Assembly: GCF_001298265.1 (NCBI RefSeq)
Contig: NZ_LGSZ01000048.1
Coordinates: forward strand, 310,001-374,000
Length of the DNA stretch: 64,000 bases
Source of the DNA: Allobosea vaviloviae
Lineage (GTDB): Bacteria; Pseudomonadota; Alphaproteobacteria; Rhizobiales; Beijerinckiaceae
Direction of reading: 5' to 3'
In this document: in pieces, positions 25,621-34,031 of the stretch
Position numbering within the stretch: the first letter of the stretch is position 1
Layout of the letters: every line of letters starts with the position of its first letter
Position numbers and translations under genes: made by a program
The notes under the pieces: model-generated
Database searches by the model: none
Seen by the model: the letters and a program-made list of their open reading frames with translations, nothing else
What the model was told of the DNA's origin: nothing

Positions 25621-26489
25621 GGCGCCCGCAGAACCAGCCGGTTGCCCCACGGGTCGGCGATCGCGGCGCCGTCAGCCGTTTCAGCGCCGCCGGCCGCGAG
25701 CATGCGTCCGCGCATCGTTTCGAAATCCTCCCGGTCGCGGGCAACCAGTTCAAAAGACGCAAGCCCCGCTTCGCCAGCCTGGCGCGGAGCTGCGCCCCGG
25801 CTGTTCCAGACATTGCCGGCGATATGGTGGTGATAGCCGCCACTCGCCATGAAGCTGGCGCCGGGATAGCGAACCATCAGGTCGAAACCGAGAACGCCGA
25901 CATAGAAGCTCTCGGCCTCTGCGGTGTCGCCGACGCGAAGGTGGATGTGGCCGACCCGCGTCCCGCTCGGCATGCCGGCATAGGCGCCAGCGCGGGCTTC
26001 GGCGAGCAATGCTTCCAGATCGAGGCGCTCGGTCGCCATCTTGATCGCGCCGTCACGACGCGGCCAGTCGGCGCGCGGGCGGTCGCGATAGATCTCGATG
26101 CCGTTCCCCTCCGGATCGGAGAGATAGAGCGCTTCGCTGACGAGATGGTCCGAGGCTCCCTCGAGCGGGAGGCGCGTCGCCGCGGCATGCCCGATCCAGT
26201 CGGCGAGATCGGCGCGCGACGGCAGCAGGATCGCGGTGTGGAACAGTCCCGCCGGCGATGTCGGACGCATCGCGCCCTGTTCGAGCCGCACCAGCACCTG
26301 CCCATCGACGCCCAGCGTCGCGACACCGGCGCCGGTCTCGATCAGGGTCAGGCCGATCGCATCGCGATAGAAGGCGGTCAGAGCGGGCAGATCGTGCACG
26401 CGCAGCGTCACCGCCCCGATATGGAAGGGCGCATCGAGCGCTTCCAGATTGACCGGCGTCTTCATCTTGCTGTCCTGGACCGCGATCAT
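25617..26489 (-). CDS. Two-domain VOC family protein, CatE-like
   Basis: The 290-residue protein contains two vicinal-oxygen-chelate halves: FHIGAVTLRVHDLPALTAFYRDAIGL with YLSDPEGNGIEIYRDRP, and VGHIHLRVGDTAEAESFYVGVLGFDL with YHHHIAGNVW. This resembles the CatE/YfiE catechol 2,3-dioxygenase group, with His and Glu as metal ligands. The start ATG at 26489 follows GGGAGG. The reaction is not certain: glyoxalase, dioxygenase and thiol transferase members share the fold. It lies downstream of the FAD oxidoreductase gene on the same strand (118 bases between) and may be in one transcript with it. Confidence 0.83.
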   Translation of the reverse strand: MIAVQDSKMKTPVNLEALDAPFHIGAVTLRVHDLPALTAFYRDAIGLTLIETGAGVATLGVDGQVLVRLEQGAMRPTSPAGLFHTAILLPSRADLADWIGHAAATRLPLEGASDHLVSEALYLSDPEGNGIEIYRDRPRADWPRRDGAIKMATERLDLEALLAEARAGAYAGMPSGTRVGHIHLRVGDTAEAESFYVGVLGFDLMVRYPGASFMASGGYHHHIAGNVWNSRGAAPRQAGEAGLASFELVARDREDFETMRGRMLAAGGAETADGAAIADPWGNRLVLRAP

Positions 26490-26607
26490 GGCAGCCTCCC
26501 TCGTTCGCGGCGTCGAGCCGCATCGCCGATAGATGCGCCTTGAGGGCGGGCTTGTCTGCCCCGGCTTCCGCAAGATCGAGATTGCGCCGTCGCAATCCCG
26601 AGGCGGT

Positions 26608-27849
26608 TCAGAGCTTTGCGGGGTCGGGCCTGTCAATGGCGAAATGCCTGAACCAGGGGGCGTCCTCGCCGGCAACAAGCGCGCCGATCATGCGCGAGGC
26701 GAGAAAGCTGAAGGTGATCCCGTTCCCGCCATAGCCATAGGCCGCGAGCATGCGGGGCCTGCCCGGGACGCGCCCGATCAGCGGCAATCCATCGACCGTC
26801 TGTCCGAAGGCACCCGACCAGGCATGGCCGAGCGTCGGCTCGGCGCCCGGCAGCAGCGCGCGCAGCTTGCCGAGAAGCGCCTGCGTCTTTTCCGGCCCGA
26901 GGCTTTGACGGGTGTCGGGATCGTCGGTGTCCTCATCCTCGCCGCCGAGCACGATGCGGCCGTCAGTGGTCGTGCGGCAATAGATGTAATCCTCCGAGGC
27001 TTCCCAGACGAGGGCCGGGCCGGGCCAGAGAACCTGCGGCGCCTGCGGCAGTGTCGCGATCGCCCAGCTCGAGGCGACGCGATGCAAGTCGCTGTCGACG
27101 CAATCTGGCATGACATAGCCCGTCGCCAGCACGACATGGCCGGCCTCGATCGTGCGGCCGCCGGAGAGCCTGACGGCAGCGCTGGCCGTCGTCGAGTCGA
27201 AGGCGACCGCCTCGTCCCGGATCAGCCGCGCCCCGCGCCCGGCCGCGACATGCAGGAGCGCATGGCACAGGCTCAAGGGATCGGCCTCGGCCGAACCCGG
27301 CGACACGATCGCCGCCGCCCGGTCGAAGCCGAAGGCCCCGAGCAGCGTCGCATGATCGAGCAATGTGCCGGGCAGGCCGGCCTTCTCGCGCAAGCTCCAT
27401 TCGTCGCGCAATTCGCGCGGGCCGACCTCGCCGGCCGCGAGATAGACGGTGTCGCGCGCGAAAAAGGCGCAGCCCAGTGCCAGTTGCGCGATCCGCTCGC
27501 GCAGACCCTCGACCGCCTTGAAGCTGCGGCGATAGACATCGGCGGCCGTCTTGAACCCGTAGAGTTCGGTGAGCCGGCGCAAGGGCAGATCGATCTCCCA
27601 TTGCAGCATCGCCGTGCTGGCGGCGGTGCTGCCGAAGCCTTCGCGCTCGCGATCGACCAGCACGACGTCCAGGCCGCGCGCGGTCAGATGCTCGGCTGCG
27701 AGCGCTCCGGTGATGCCTCCGCCGACGATGACGACGTCGCAGCGGATGTCGCGGTCGAGGCCTTCGCTCGTCGTCCGCGGCGGACCCGCGAGCCAGGGGC
27801 CGCGGCCGCTGCGCAGATCGTCCTGGCGCGTGCTGTCGGGGTCGAGCAT
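26608..27849 (-). CDS. FAD-dependent oxidoreductase (DAO family)
   Basis: The 413-residue flavoprotein has the dinucleotide-binding motif VVIVGGGITGALAAEHL (about residues 39-55) followed by the FAD ribose acid in VVLVDRE, a STAASTAMLQWEID segment, and a C-terminal FAD contact VDGLPLIGRVPGRP with YGYGGNGITFS. It resembles glycine/D-amino acid oxidase-type enzymes that oxidise amines. The substrate is unknown. There is no signal peptide. It lies 81 bases downstream of the BrkB gene on the same strand. Confidence 0.86.
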   Translation of the reverse strand: MLDPDSTRQDDLRSGRGPWLAGPPRTTSEGLDRDIRCDVVIVGGGITGALAAEHLTARGLDVVLVDREREGFGSTAASTAMLQWEIDLPLRRLTELYGFKTAADVYRRSFKAVEGLRERIAQLALGCAFFARDTVYLAAGEVGPRELRDEWSLREKAGLPGTLLDHATLLGAFGFDRAAAIVSPGSAEADPLSLCHALLHVAAGRGARLIRDEAVAFDSTTASAAVRLSGGRTIEAGHVVLATGYVMPDCVDSDLHRVASSWAIATLPQAPQVLWPGPALVWEASEDYIYCRTTTDGRIVLGGEDEDTDDPDTRQSLGPEKTQALLGKLRALLPGAEPTLGHAWSGAFGQTVDGLPLIGRVPGRPRMLAAYGYGGNGITFSFLASRMIGALVAGEDAPWFRHFAIDRPDPAKL

Positions 27850-27930
27850 GTCAAGAACTCCTCGGATCGCGCGGGATGGTGGAATCGTCCGGGCGCGACG
27901 GACGGGAGGCCAAGGCGGTCGAAGGCCGTA

Positions 27931-28977
27931 TCAGCTGGCCGGAGGGCCGATCGTGTCCGCCATCCTGGCACCACGCCGGCCGAGCGGCTTCGGGCGACCC
28001 GTGGTCGTGTCGTGAGCGGTCTGGTGTTCGAGCTCCGCATTGAGCTCGGCGCCGCCGAGCACGATCATCGCCGATAGCCAAAGCCAGGTCATGAACACGA
28101 CGACGGTGGCGAGCGAGCCATAGGTGGCGGTGTAATTGCCGAGCGTGCCGACATACCAGGAGAAGGCGAAGGACGCTGCCGCCCAGAGCAGAGCGGCCGC
28201 GACAGCGCCAGGCATCACCCAGACGAAGCGGGCGCGCTGGCGGCTCGGCCCGATCCAGTACAGGCAGGCGATCGACAGCGTCGCGATGATGAAGAAGGAC
28301 GGCCAGCGCACCAGACGGATCAACCGTTCGAGCTCGTAGGCGAAGGGAAACAGCGCCGTGACCACGGGCAGGCTGGCGATGATGGTCAACGCCGCCACCA
28401 GCAGCACCACGCCGCTGATCGTGGTCGCCAGCGAGATGATGTTGAGCTTCAGGAAGCTGCGCTTCTCCTGCTCGCGATAGATGATGTTGAGCGCGTCGAA
28501 CACCGCCTTCACCGCCGCATTGGCCGACCAGGCCGCCACCAGGAAGCTGATCAGGAACGTCAGCGACAGGGCCGAGACGTTCTGGCCTGCCAGCCGCATC
28601 GCCTGTTCGTGGATCAGCTCGCGCGCGGCTTGCGGGAACACCGTCGTCACCGCGTCGAGCTGTTCGGCGATGGTCGCGGGGTCGGTCAGGTAGCGGTAGA
28701 TCGTCACCAGCAGCGAAAGCGCCGGCACCAGCGACAACAGCGTGAAGAAGGCAACCGCGCCGGCAAGCGAGCTGATCCGGTTGTCGGCGACGTTGCCGGC
28801 GAAGCGCAGCAGCACGTCCTTCCAGCCGAGCCAGGGCATCTGCAGCGGCGTTTTTGCCATGCGCCCGCGCGCCGCCTGGCGTCTTTCACGGGTCAGGCGC
28901 CGCGTCACCACCTCGGAGACATAACCCAGCGCGACGCCGACGCCGGCCGCACCCGTGATCCGTTTCAGGAGGGACAT
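27931..28977 (-). CDS. YihY/BrkB family inner-membrane protein
   Basis: The 348-residue protein has about six membrane helices: AVAFFTLLSLVPALSLLVTI, LSLTFLISFLVAAWSANAAVKAVFDALN, ISGVVLLVAALTIIASLPVV, FFIIATLSIACLYW, MPGAVAAALLWAAASFAF and ATVVVFMTWLWLSAMIVLGGAELNAELE. The last matches the family's conserved C-terminal signature. Function is unclear: relatives were mis-annotated as RNase BN, and some are linked to envelope stress or virulence. A variant EcfG site upstream suggests stress control, and the FAD oxidoreductase and VOC genes may follow in the same transcript. Confidence 0.9.
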   Translation of the reverse strand: MSLLKRITGAAGVGVALGYVSEVVTRRLTRERRQAARGRMAKTPLQMPWLGWKDVLLRFAGNVADNRISSLAGAVAFFTLLSLVPALSLLVTIYRYLTDPATIAEQLDAVTTVFPQAARELIHEQAMRLAGQNVSALSLTFLISFLVAAWSANAAVKAVFDALNIIYREQEKRSFLKLNIISLATTISGVVLLVAALTIIASLPVVTALFPFAYELERLIRLVRWPSFFIIATLSIACLYWIGPSRQRARFVWVMPGAVAAALLWAAASFAFSWYVGTLGNYTATYGSLATVVVFMTWLWLSAMIVLGGAELNAELEHQTAHDTTTGRPKPLGRRGARMADTIGPPAS

Positions 28978-29029
28978 TCAGGATCGTCTCCGCTGCCGCG
29001 TCCAGCCTCGCGCGGCGGCACCGCGATGC

Positions 29030-29054
29030 AACATCAGTCTGGCGCGAATGTTCC
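29030..29054 (-). promoter_or_regulatory. Possible EcfG-type promoter of the BrkB gene
   Basis: On the minus strand GGAAC (29054-29050), 16 bases, TGTT (29033-29030). The -10 differs by one base from CGTT, exactly as in the nepR promoter. It lies 53 bases upstream of the BrkB start. Confidence 0.55.
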
Positions 29055-29173
29055 CCGCGCCAGTGCCGCAGAAGCGACCTTAGCCGATCGTTAACCTTAA
29101 TGCTTTCTGATCATGGTCATCACGATGCGTCTGAAAGCGCATCGAACAGTTTCGTTCAGAGTAGAGAGACGCG

Positions 29174-29902
29174 ATGGCAACGCAGCATCTCAAGGCCGGC
29201 CTGGCGAGCCTTCTTGTCCTCTGCGGCAGCATGCTGGGCGCAGCACCGGCTGGCGCTGCCGACCTTCCCTCCTCCAGGCTGCTGCCTCCCGCGCCAGCGC
29301 TGCCGTCCTTCTATTCCTGGACCGGCATCTATCTCGGCGTGCAGGCTGGCTATGTCTGGGGCCAGGACCGGACCCGCTTCTCCGACACGTTGGGACGCGC
29401 CTTCAACGGCGCCGCGTTCCGCCAGAGTTCCGATTCCGCGCTGGGCGGCGCCCATGCCGGCTTCAACTACCAGGCCGGCAGCATCGTCTTCGGCATCGAG
29501 GGTGATGTCGAGGCGCTCGATGCCAACGCGACGTTGATCGCACCGGGAATCGCCGCGCGCATCGGGCGCGACTGGCAGGCCTCGGTGCGCGGGCGCGTCG
29601 GCTTCGCCCTCGACCGCTTCATGATCTACGCCACCGGCGGCGCGGCCTTCACCGATTTCGATTACAGCCTTCAGAATACCGCGACGGGGTTGGCGGAGAG
29701 CGCGACGCGCTCGGCGACCGGCTGGACCGGCGGCGCCGGCGTCAATTTCGCCTATACCGACAACCTGATCCTCGGCGCCGAATACCGCTATACCGATTTC
29801 GGCAAGGTCAACGAGACCGGGCGCGGACCGCTGCTCGGGCTGGCCGTGCGCCACGAGCCGACGACGCATGCCCTGCGCGTCAGCGCCGGCTACAAGTTCT
29901 AA
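29174..29902 (+). CDS. Outer-membrane beta-barrel protein (Omp25/31-like)
   Basis: The 242-residue protein has a signal peptide (cleavage near GAAPAGAADLP, residue 29) and an 8-stranded porin-like barrel: SWTGIYLGVQAGYVWG, HAGFNYQAGSIVFGIEGDVE, SVRGRVGFALDRFMIYATGGAAF, TGGAGVNFAYTDNLILGAEYRYTDFG and a C-terminal strand ending SAGYKF with terminal Phe, the BAM recognition residue. This is the common rhizobial/Brucella Omp25-31 family, with a structural or permeability role in the outer membrane. It is divergent from brkB and converges with recR, five bases apart. Confidence 0.92.
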   Translation: MATQHLKAGLASLLVLCGSMLGAAPAGAADLPSSRLLPPAPALPSFYSWTGIYLGVQAGYVWGQDRTRFSDTLGRAFNGAAFRQSSDSALGGAHAGFNYQAGSIVFGIEGDVEALDANATLIAPGIAARIGRDWQASVRGRVGFALDRFMIYATGGAAFTDFDYSLQNTATGLAESATRSATGWTGGAGVNFAYTDNLILGAEYRYTDFGKVNETGRGPLLGLAVRHEPTTHALRVSAGYKF

Positions 29903-29906
29903 CGGC

Positions 29907-30512
29907 CTAGAAGCCGGTGCGCTGGCGGATCGCGGCGGCGAGCGTGCCGTCGTCGAGATAATCGAGCTCCCCGCCGACCGGCACGCCATGGGCGAGCTTC
30001 GTCACCTTCAGCGGCAGATGCGCCAGCAGATCGGTGATGAAATGCGCCGTGGTCTGGCCGTCGACGGTGGCGCTGAGTGCCAGGATGATCTCCCGCATAG
30101 CCGGATCGGACGCACGCGCCACCAGCGCGTCGAGGGTGAGATGCTCGGGCCTGATGCCGTCGAGCGCCGAGAGCACGCCGCCGAGCACATGATAGCGGCC
30201 CGCCACCGCCCCCGAGCGCTCCAGCGCCCAGAGATCGCCGATATCGGCGACGACGACGATGAGGCTGTCGTCGCGGCGCGGGTCGGCGCAGAGCGAGCAG
30301 GGGTCGCTGGTGTCGACATTGCCGCAGGTCGAGCAGACGACGATGCGCTCGCGCGCAACTGCCATCGCCTCGGCCAGCGGCCCCAGCAGGGCCTCGCGCT
30401 TCTTGACGAGATGCAACGCGGCGCGTCGGGCTGAACGCGGCCCGAGGCCAGGCAGCTTGGCAAGCAGCTGGATCAGCCGCTCGATCTCGGGGCCGGCAAT
30501 GGCGCGGGACAT
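29907..30512 (-). CDS. recR: Recombination mediator RecR
   Basis: RecR works with RecF and RecO to load RecA on gapped DNA. The 201-residue protein has the helix-hairpin-helix ([24 protein letters not shown]), the zinc finger [16 protein letters not shown] and a TOPRIM domain ([17 protein letters not shown]). It is full length. It is the last gene of a dnaX-ybaB-recR minus-strand group, with a long inverted repeat separating it from ybaB. Confidence 0.96.
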   Translation of the reverse strand: MSRAIAGPEIERLIQLLAKLPGLGPRSARRAALHLVKKREALLGPLAEAMAVARERIVVCSTCGNVDTSDPCSLCADPRRDDSLIVVVADIGDLWALERSGAVAGRYHVLGGVLSALDGIRPEHLTLDALVARASDPAMREIILALSATVDGQTTAHFITDLLAHLPLKVTKLAHGVPVGGELDYLDDGTLAAAIRQRTGF

Positions 30513-30523
30513 GGTTCTACCCT

Positions 30524-30653
30524 GTCATTCCGGGGCGGCCGCAGGCCGAACCCGGAACCCACGACCGGGCGAGCCCCTTGGTAGGCGTGCCTGCGATCCC
30601 GCTCGCCCGGTCGTGGGTTCCGGGTTCTTCGCTGCGCGAAGCTCCGGAATGAC
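30524..30653. repeat. Long palindromic intergenic repeat
   Basis: Perfect 25-base arms (30549-30573 and 30602-30626) flank a 28-base centre, and outer 10-base arms GTCATTCCGG (30524-30533) and CCGGAATGAC (30644-30653) extend the symmetry. The element fills most of the ybaB-recR gap. It looks like a REP/BIME-type intergenic repeat; copies elsewhere in the genome cannot be seen from here. Transcribed, it would form a large hairpin that could reduce recR expression relative to ybaB and dnaX. Confidence 0.8.
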
Positions 30654-30674
30654 AACCGTCGGCGTGGTGGATCA

Positions 30675-30995
30675 TCAGAACAGCTTCATGCCGGGCGGGA
30701 TCGGCAGGCCCTTGGTGATCTCGGCCATGCGCTCTTGCATCACACGGTCGGCCTTGTTGCGGGCGTCGCTGCTGGCCGCGACGATCAGGTCCTCGAGGAT
30801 CTCGCGCTCGTCGGCGACCATCAGGGCAGGGTCGATCTTCACCGCCTTGAGCGCGCCCTTGGCCGTCATCGTCACCGTGACCATGCCGCCTCCGGCCGCG
30901 CCCTCGACCTCGATGGTATCCAGCTCGGCCTGAACATTGGCCATCTTCTGCTGCATGTCCTGCGCCTGCTTCATCAGGCCCATCATGTCGCGCAT
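30675..30995 (-). CDS. YbaB/EbfC family nucleoid-associated protein
   Basis: This is a small DNA-binding protein, usually encoded between dnaX and recR, that forms a dimer bound along the nucleoid. The 106-residue product has the family pattern: MGLMKQAQDMQQKMANVQAELDTIEVEG, then the central beta sheet GGGMVTVTMTAKGALKAVKIDPAL and a C-terminal helix ending GLPIPPGMKLF. The ATG at 30995 has GGGAG upstream and the usual N terminus; the longer frame to 31160 overlaps dnaX and is rejected. It lies 37 bases after dnaX. Confidence 0.94.
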   Translation of the reverse strand: MRDMMGLMKQAQDMQQKMANVQAELDTIEVEGAAGGGMVTVTMTAKGALKAVKIDPALMVADEREILEDLIVAASSDARNKADRVMQERMAEITKGLPIPPGMKLF

Positions 30996-31032
30996 CGGTG
31001 CGTCTCCCTTTGAATCTCGGAAATCCGGAAGC

Positions 31033-32901
31033 TCAGAAATCGATTCCGTCGAAATCCGGCTCGCTGTCGTCGAAGAGCGGCTCGCCATCCGGCAGATACT
31101 CGTTCTCCAGCGCAGGCGTCGCAGGCGTGTCGGCTTCCGCCGCGCGCGGATCACGCACATCGACGATGCGCGCGCCCGGAAAGCGCTCCAGGACAGCCTT
31201 CACGGCCGGGTGCGAAGCGGCATCGCTCTCGCGCCGGCCCTTCACGGCCTCGGCCTGCTCGCGCAGCGTCGCCCCACCCTCGGCATTGACCACCGCGACC
31301 ATCCAGGTCTGGCCGGTCCATTCCTTCAGGCGGCGCGACAGGTCGGTCGCGACCGTGCGCGATGCGCTTGAGCCCAAGGCGAACTCGATCCGCCCCTGCT
31401 CGAAGCGAACCGGGCGGACATCGCGCTCCAGCGCGAGCTTCAGCGTGATGTCGCGATGCTGCGAGGCCAGCGCAACGACGTCCTCCAGCGAGGCCACCAT
31501 CACGGCAGCTTGCGCCTGGGCGCGCGGCGCGGCCGCCATCTCGGGCATTGGATTGGCGCTGGCGAGGATCGGCCGCGCGGCGAGCGCGGTGTTGCCGCCG
31601 CCGGATGGCGGGCGCGGCGCCGATGGCATGCCCTGGCCGCCGCCGACGCTTCCCGAGCCGTCGCGCAGCATCTTCAGCGCTTCGTCGGGGGTCGGCAGGT
31701 CGGCGGCATGAGCCAGCCGCACCAGCACCATTTCGGCCGCCATGATCGGCCGGTCGGCCTGCTTCACCTCGGCGAGGCCCTTCAGCAGCATCTGCCAGGT
31801 GCGGGCCAGCACGCGGATCGACAGGCGCTGGGCAAAATCGCCGCCACGCACCCGCTCCGCCTGGGCGAGGCTGTTGTCCTTGACCGCGTCGGGCACGAGC
31901 TTGAGGCGCGTCACCAGATGGGTGAACTCGGCGAGGTCGCCCAGCACCACGCTCGGGTCGGCGCCGGCATCGTATTGCGCCCTGAGTTCGCCGAGCGCGG
32001 CCGCGATGTCGCCCTTCATCACCGCCTCGAACAGATCGATGACGCGCGCCCGGTCTGCCAGCCCGAGCATGGTTCGGACTTCGTCTAGCGTGATCGGGCC
32101 CGCAGCATGGGCGATCGCCTGGTCGAGGATCGAAAGGCAGTCGCGGGCCGATCCCTCGCCGGCCCGCGCAACGGCGGCCAACGCCTCGTCGTCGGCCTCG
32201 ATGCCCTCCTGCCGGCAGATATTGGCGAGATATGGCAGCATGACTCCCGTATCGATGCGGCGCAAATCGAAGCGCTGGCAGCGCGACAGCACCGTCACCG
32301 GGACCTTGCGGATCTCGGTCGTCGCGAAGATGAAGCGCGCATGCGGCGGCGGCTCCTCCAGCGTCTTCAGGAAGGCGTTGAAGGCCCCCGTCGAGAGCAT
32401 GTGCACCTCGTCGACGATATAGACCTTGTAGCGCGCCGAGACCGGCGCGTAGCGCACCGCGTCGTTGATCTGGCGGATGTTGTCGACGCCGTTGTTGGAA
32501 GCCGCGTCGATCTCCTGCACGTCGATGTGCCGACCCTCGATGATCTCCTTGCAGTGGATGCCGAACTCCCGGAGATCGGTCGTCGGGCCGCCGCCGCCAT
32601 CGGGCGTCTGGTAGTTCAGGGCGCGGGCGAGAATGCGGGCGGTCGTGGTCTTGCCGACACCGCGCACGCCGGTCAGCATCCAGGCCTGCGGAATGCGCCC
32701 GGCTGCGAACGCATTGGTGAGCGTGCGCACCATCGCATCCTGGCCGATCAGGTCGCCGAAATGCGCGGGGCGGTATTTGCGCGCCAGCACGCGATAGGGC
32801 GAAGCGGCGGACATCGCCACAGGCACAGCAACGGGCGCCGGGTCGAAACCGGCGAAGCCCGGCTCGTCGGCGGGGGGGCTTGCGTTCGTGTCGTCGCTCA
32901 T
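31033..32901 (-). CDS. dnaX: DNA polymerase III subunit gamma/tau
   Basis: DnaX forms the core of the clamp loader. The 622-residue protein has AAA+ Walker A GVRGVGKTTTARIL, Walker B VYIVDEVHMLS, sensor 1 and a Pro/Ala-rich C-terminal tau-like region with a DUF3646-type end. The zinc knuckle is reduced to a single Cys (EFGIHCKEIIEGRHIDV), as I recall is usual in alphaproteobacteria. No programmed frameshift site was looked for in detail. The SRP RNA gene lies just upstream on the same strand. Confidence 0.96.
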   Translation of the reverse strand: MSDDTNASPPADEPGFAGFDPAPVAVPVAMSAASPYRVLARKYRPAHFGDLIGQDAMVRTLTNAFAAGRIPQAWMLTGVRGVGKTTTARILARALNYQTPDGGGGPTTDLREFGIHCKEIIEGRHIDVQEIDAASNNGVDNIRQINDAVRYAPVSARYKVYIVDEVHMLSTGAFNAFLKTLEEPPPHARFIFATTEIRKVPVTVLSRCQRFDLRRIDTGVMLPYLANICRQEGIEADDEALAAVARAGEGSARDCLSILDQAIAHAAGPITLDEVRTMLGLADRARVIDLFEAVMKGDIAAALGELRAQYDAGADPSVVLGDLAEFTHLVTRLKLVPDAVKDNSLAQAERVRGGDFAQRLSIRVLARTWQMLLKGLAEVKQADRPIMAAEMVLVRLAHAADLPTPDEALKMLRDGSGSVGGGQGMPSAPRPPSGGGNTALAARPILASANPMPEMAAAPRAQAQAAVMVASLEDVVALASQHRDITLKLALERDVRPVRFEQGRIEFALGSSASRTVATDLSRRLKEWTGQTWMVAVVNAEGGATLREQAEAVKGRRESDAASHPAVKAVLERFPGARIVDVRDPRAAEADTPATPALENEYLPDGEPLFDDSEPDFDGIDF

Positions 32902-33012
32902 CGGTCTGGTTTGGCGGTTCGCCGCGTGGGGGTCAACGCCCGTTTCCGGGGAGACGCCCGCAGTCTGGCAGGAGCGTCCGGCCGGAGCGCTGGGACTGGC
33001 GCGCTTTGCAAA

Positions 33013-33110
33013 GGTGGGAGGCTGGACGAAGACCCGTTCGGTCTCGTTAGGGCTGCTTCCTTCCGGACCTGACCCGGTTGGCGAGTGAGACGTCCCTCGC
33101 CAACCTCCCG
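33013..33110 (-). ncRNA. ffs: Signal recognition particle RNA (small, 4.5S-type)
   Basis: The minus strand carries the conserved SRP RNA domain IV core: GGTCAGGTCCGGAAGGAAGC, with the tetraloop and the asymmetric loop that binds Ffh. The ends pair (GGGAGG near the 5' end with GCCTCCC near the 3' end) to close a single long hairpin of about 98 nucleotides. Exact ends are estimated from the pairing and the promoter at 33116-33144. Location directly upstream of dnaX is common in this order. Confidence 0.93.
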
Positions 33111-33115
33111 GCCGC

Positions 33116-33144
33116 TATATCGGGGATAAGGCCGGGAAGCGCAA
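33116..33144 (-). promoter_or_regulatory. Promoter of the SRP RNA gene
   Basis: On the minus strand TTGCGC (33144-33139), 17 bases, GATATA (33121-33116). This resembles a sigma-70 promoter and would start transcription at about 33109, matching the first paired bases of the RNA. Confidence 0.6.
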
Positions 33145-33221
33145 GCGCGCCCTGGCGGACCGCGCGGCAAAATTCGCCGCGAAGCTTCGTCGCAGGCGTG
33201 GCCTTCGCCGCGAGTTCGTCA

Positions 33222-33250
33222 TTGACTTGGATCGGGCCATCCGTCATAAG
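33222..33250 (+). promoter_or_regulatory. Probable sigma-70 promoter of rpmH-rnpA
   Basis: TTGACT (33222-33227), 17-base spacer, CATAAG (33245-33250). The 5' leader to rpmH would be about 113 bases. No riboswitch or attenuator was recognised in it. Confidence 0.55.
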
Positions 33251-33369
33251 CCCGCGACTTGCGCTACCCCCAGCGGGCGGCGCGGAACCTTTCGCATGAC
33301 AGGCTCGGATGGCCACGCTTCTCACGGGAAGCCGCGACCGCCGCGCTGACAGGGCCCCGGAGACGGACG

Positions 33370-33504
33370 ATGAAGAGAACCTATCAACCCAGCAAGCTGG
33401 TTCGCAAGCGCCGCCACGGCTACCGCGCCCGCATGGCGACGACCGGCGGCCGCAAGGTCATCGCCGCTCGCCGCGCCCACGGCCGCAAGAAGCTCTCGGC
33501 CTGA
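33370..33504 (+). CDS. rpmH: 50S ribosomal protein L34
   Basis: The 44-residue, very basic protein reads [18 protein letters not shown] and ends GRKKLSA, a complete L34. The in-frame extension upstream to 33259 is not L34-like. It is immediately followed by rnpA, the universal order. Confidence 0.97.
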   Translation: MKRTYQPSKLVRKRRHGYRARMATTGGRKVIAARRAHGRKKLSA

Positions 33505-33556
33505 GCCACAGGCGCGTGATCACCGCGCGCCTTTTGCAGAAGACTGGCCAATCGCC

Positions 33557-33979
33557 ATGCGCCTCGCCCGTCTGAAGCAACGCAAGCAGTTTTTGGCGGC
33601 GGCCGATCACGGCCGCCGTTTTCGTTCGTCCGCATTCACCGTTCAGGTGCGTGATGCCGAGGCAGACGAAGCGCGCGAGCCTGCCGGCCTGCGCCTCGGC
33701 CTGACCGCGTCGCGAAAGGTCGGCAACGCCGTCAAGCGCAACCGCATTCGCCGACGCCTGCGCGTCGCGGCGGCGGAGGCACTCGCCGCCCAGGCCGACC
33801 GGCGCTGCGACGTCGTCATCGTCGCGCGGCCCGAGACGCTTTCTGCCGGCTTCCGCCTCCTGGTCAGCGAACTGTCCATCGCCATCGATCGCGCCCGCCC
33901 GGCGGGGCCGGGCCGAAAGCCTCGTTCGTCAGGCAAGCCCGACACGGCCCGCGTCCGTGCGGCCCGCCAACCATCCTAG
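33557..33979 (+). CDS. rnpA: Ribonuclease P protein component
   Basis: This is the protein cofactor of RNase P, which trims tRNA 5' ends. The 140-residue protein has the family signature GLTASRKVGNAVKRNRIRRRLR plus an N-terminal RLKQRKQFLAAADHGRRF and a C-terminal basic Pro-rich tail somewhat longer than usual. It lies 52 bases after rpmH and 52 bases before yidC, probably one operon. Confidence 0.96.
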   Translation: MRLARLKQRKQFLAAADHGRRFRSSAFTVQVRDAEADEAREPAGLRLGLTASRKVGNAVKRNRIRRRLRVAAAEALAAQADRRCDVVIVARPETLSAGFRLLVSELSIAIDRARPAGPGRKPRSSGKPDTARVRAARQPS

Positions 33980-34031
33980 AGCCCTGAATCCCTAAAGCCC
34001 GACGGGGCGTGAGCGAGATCTGTTTTCCATC

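Noticed and set aside
30549-30626. GGAAC/GTTCC sequences inside the long repeat as EcfG promoters
   Set aside because: They are part of the palindromic arms, and no CGTT-type -10 lies at 16-17 bases.
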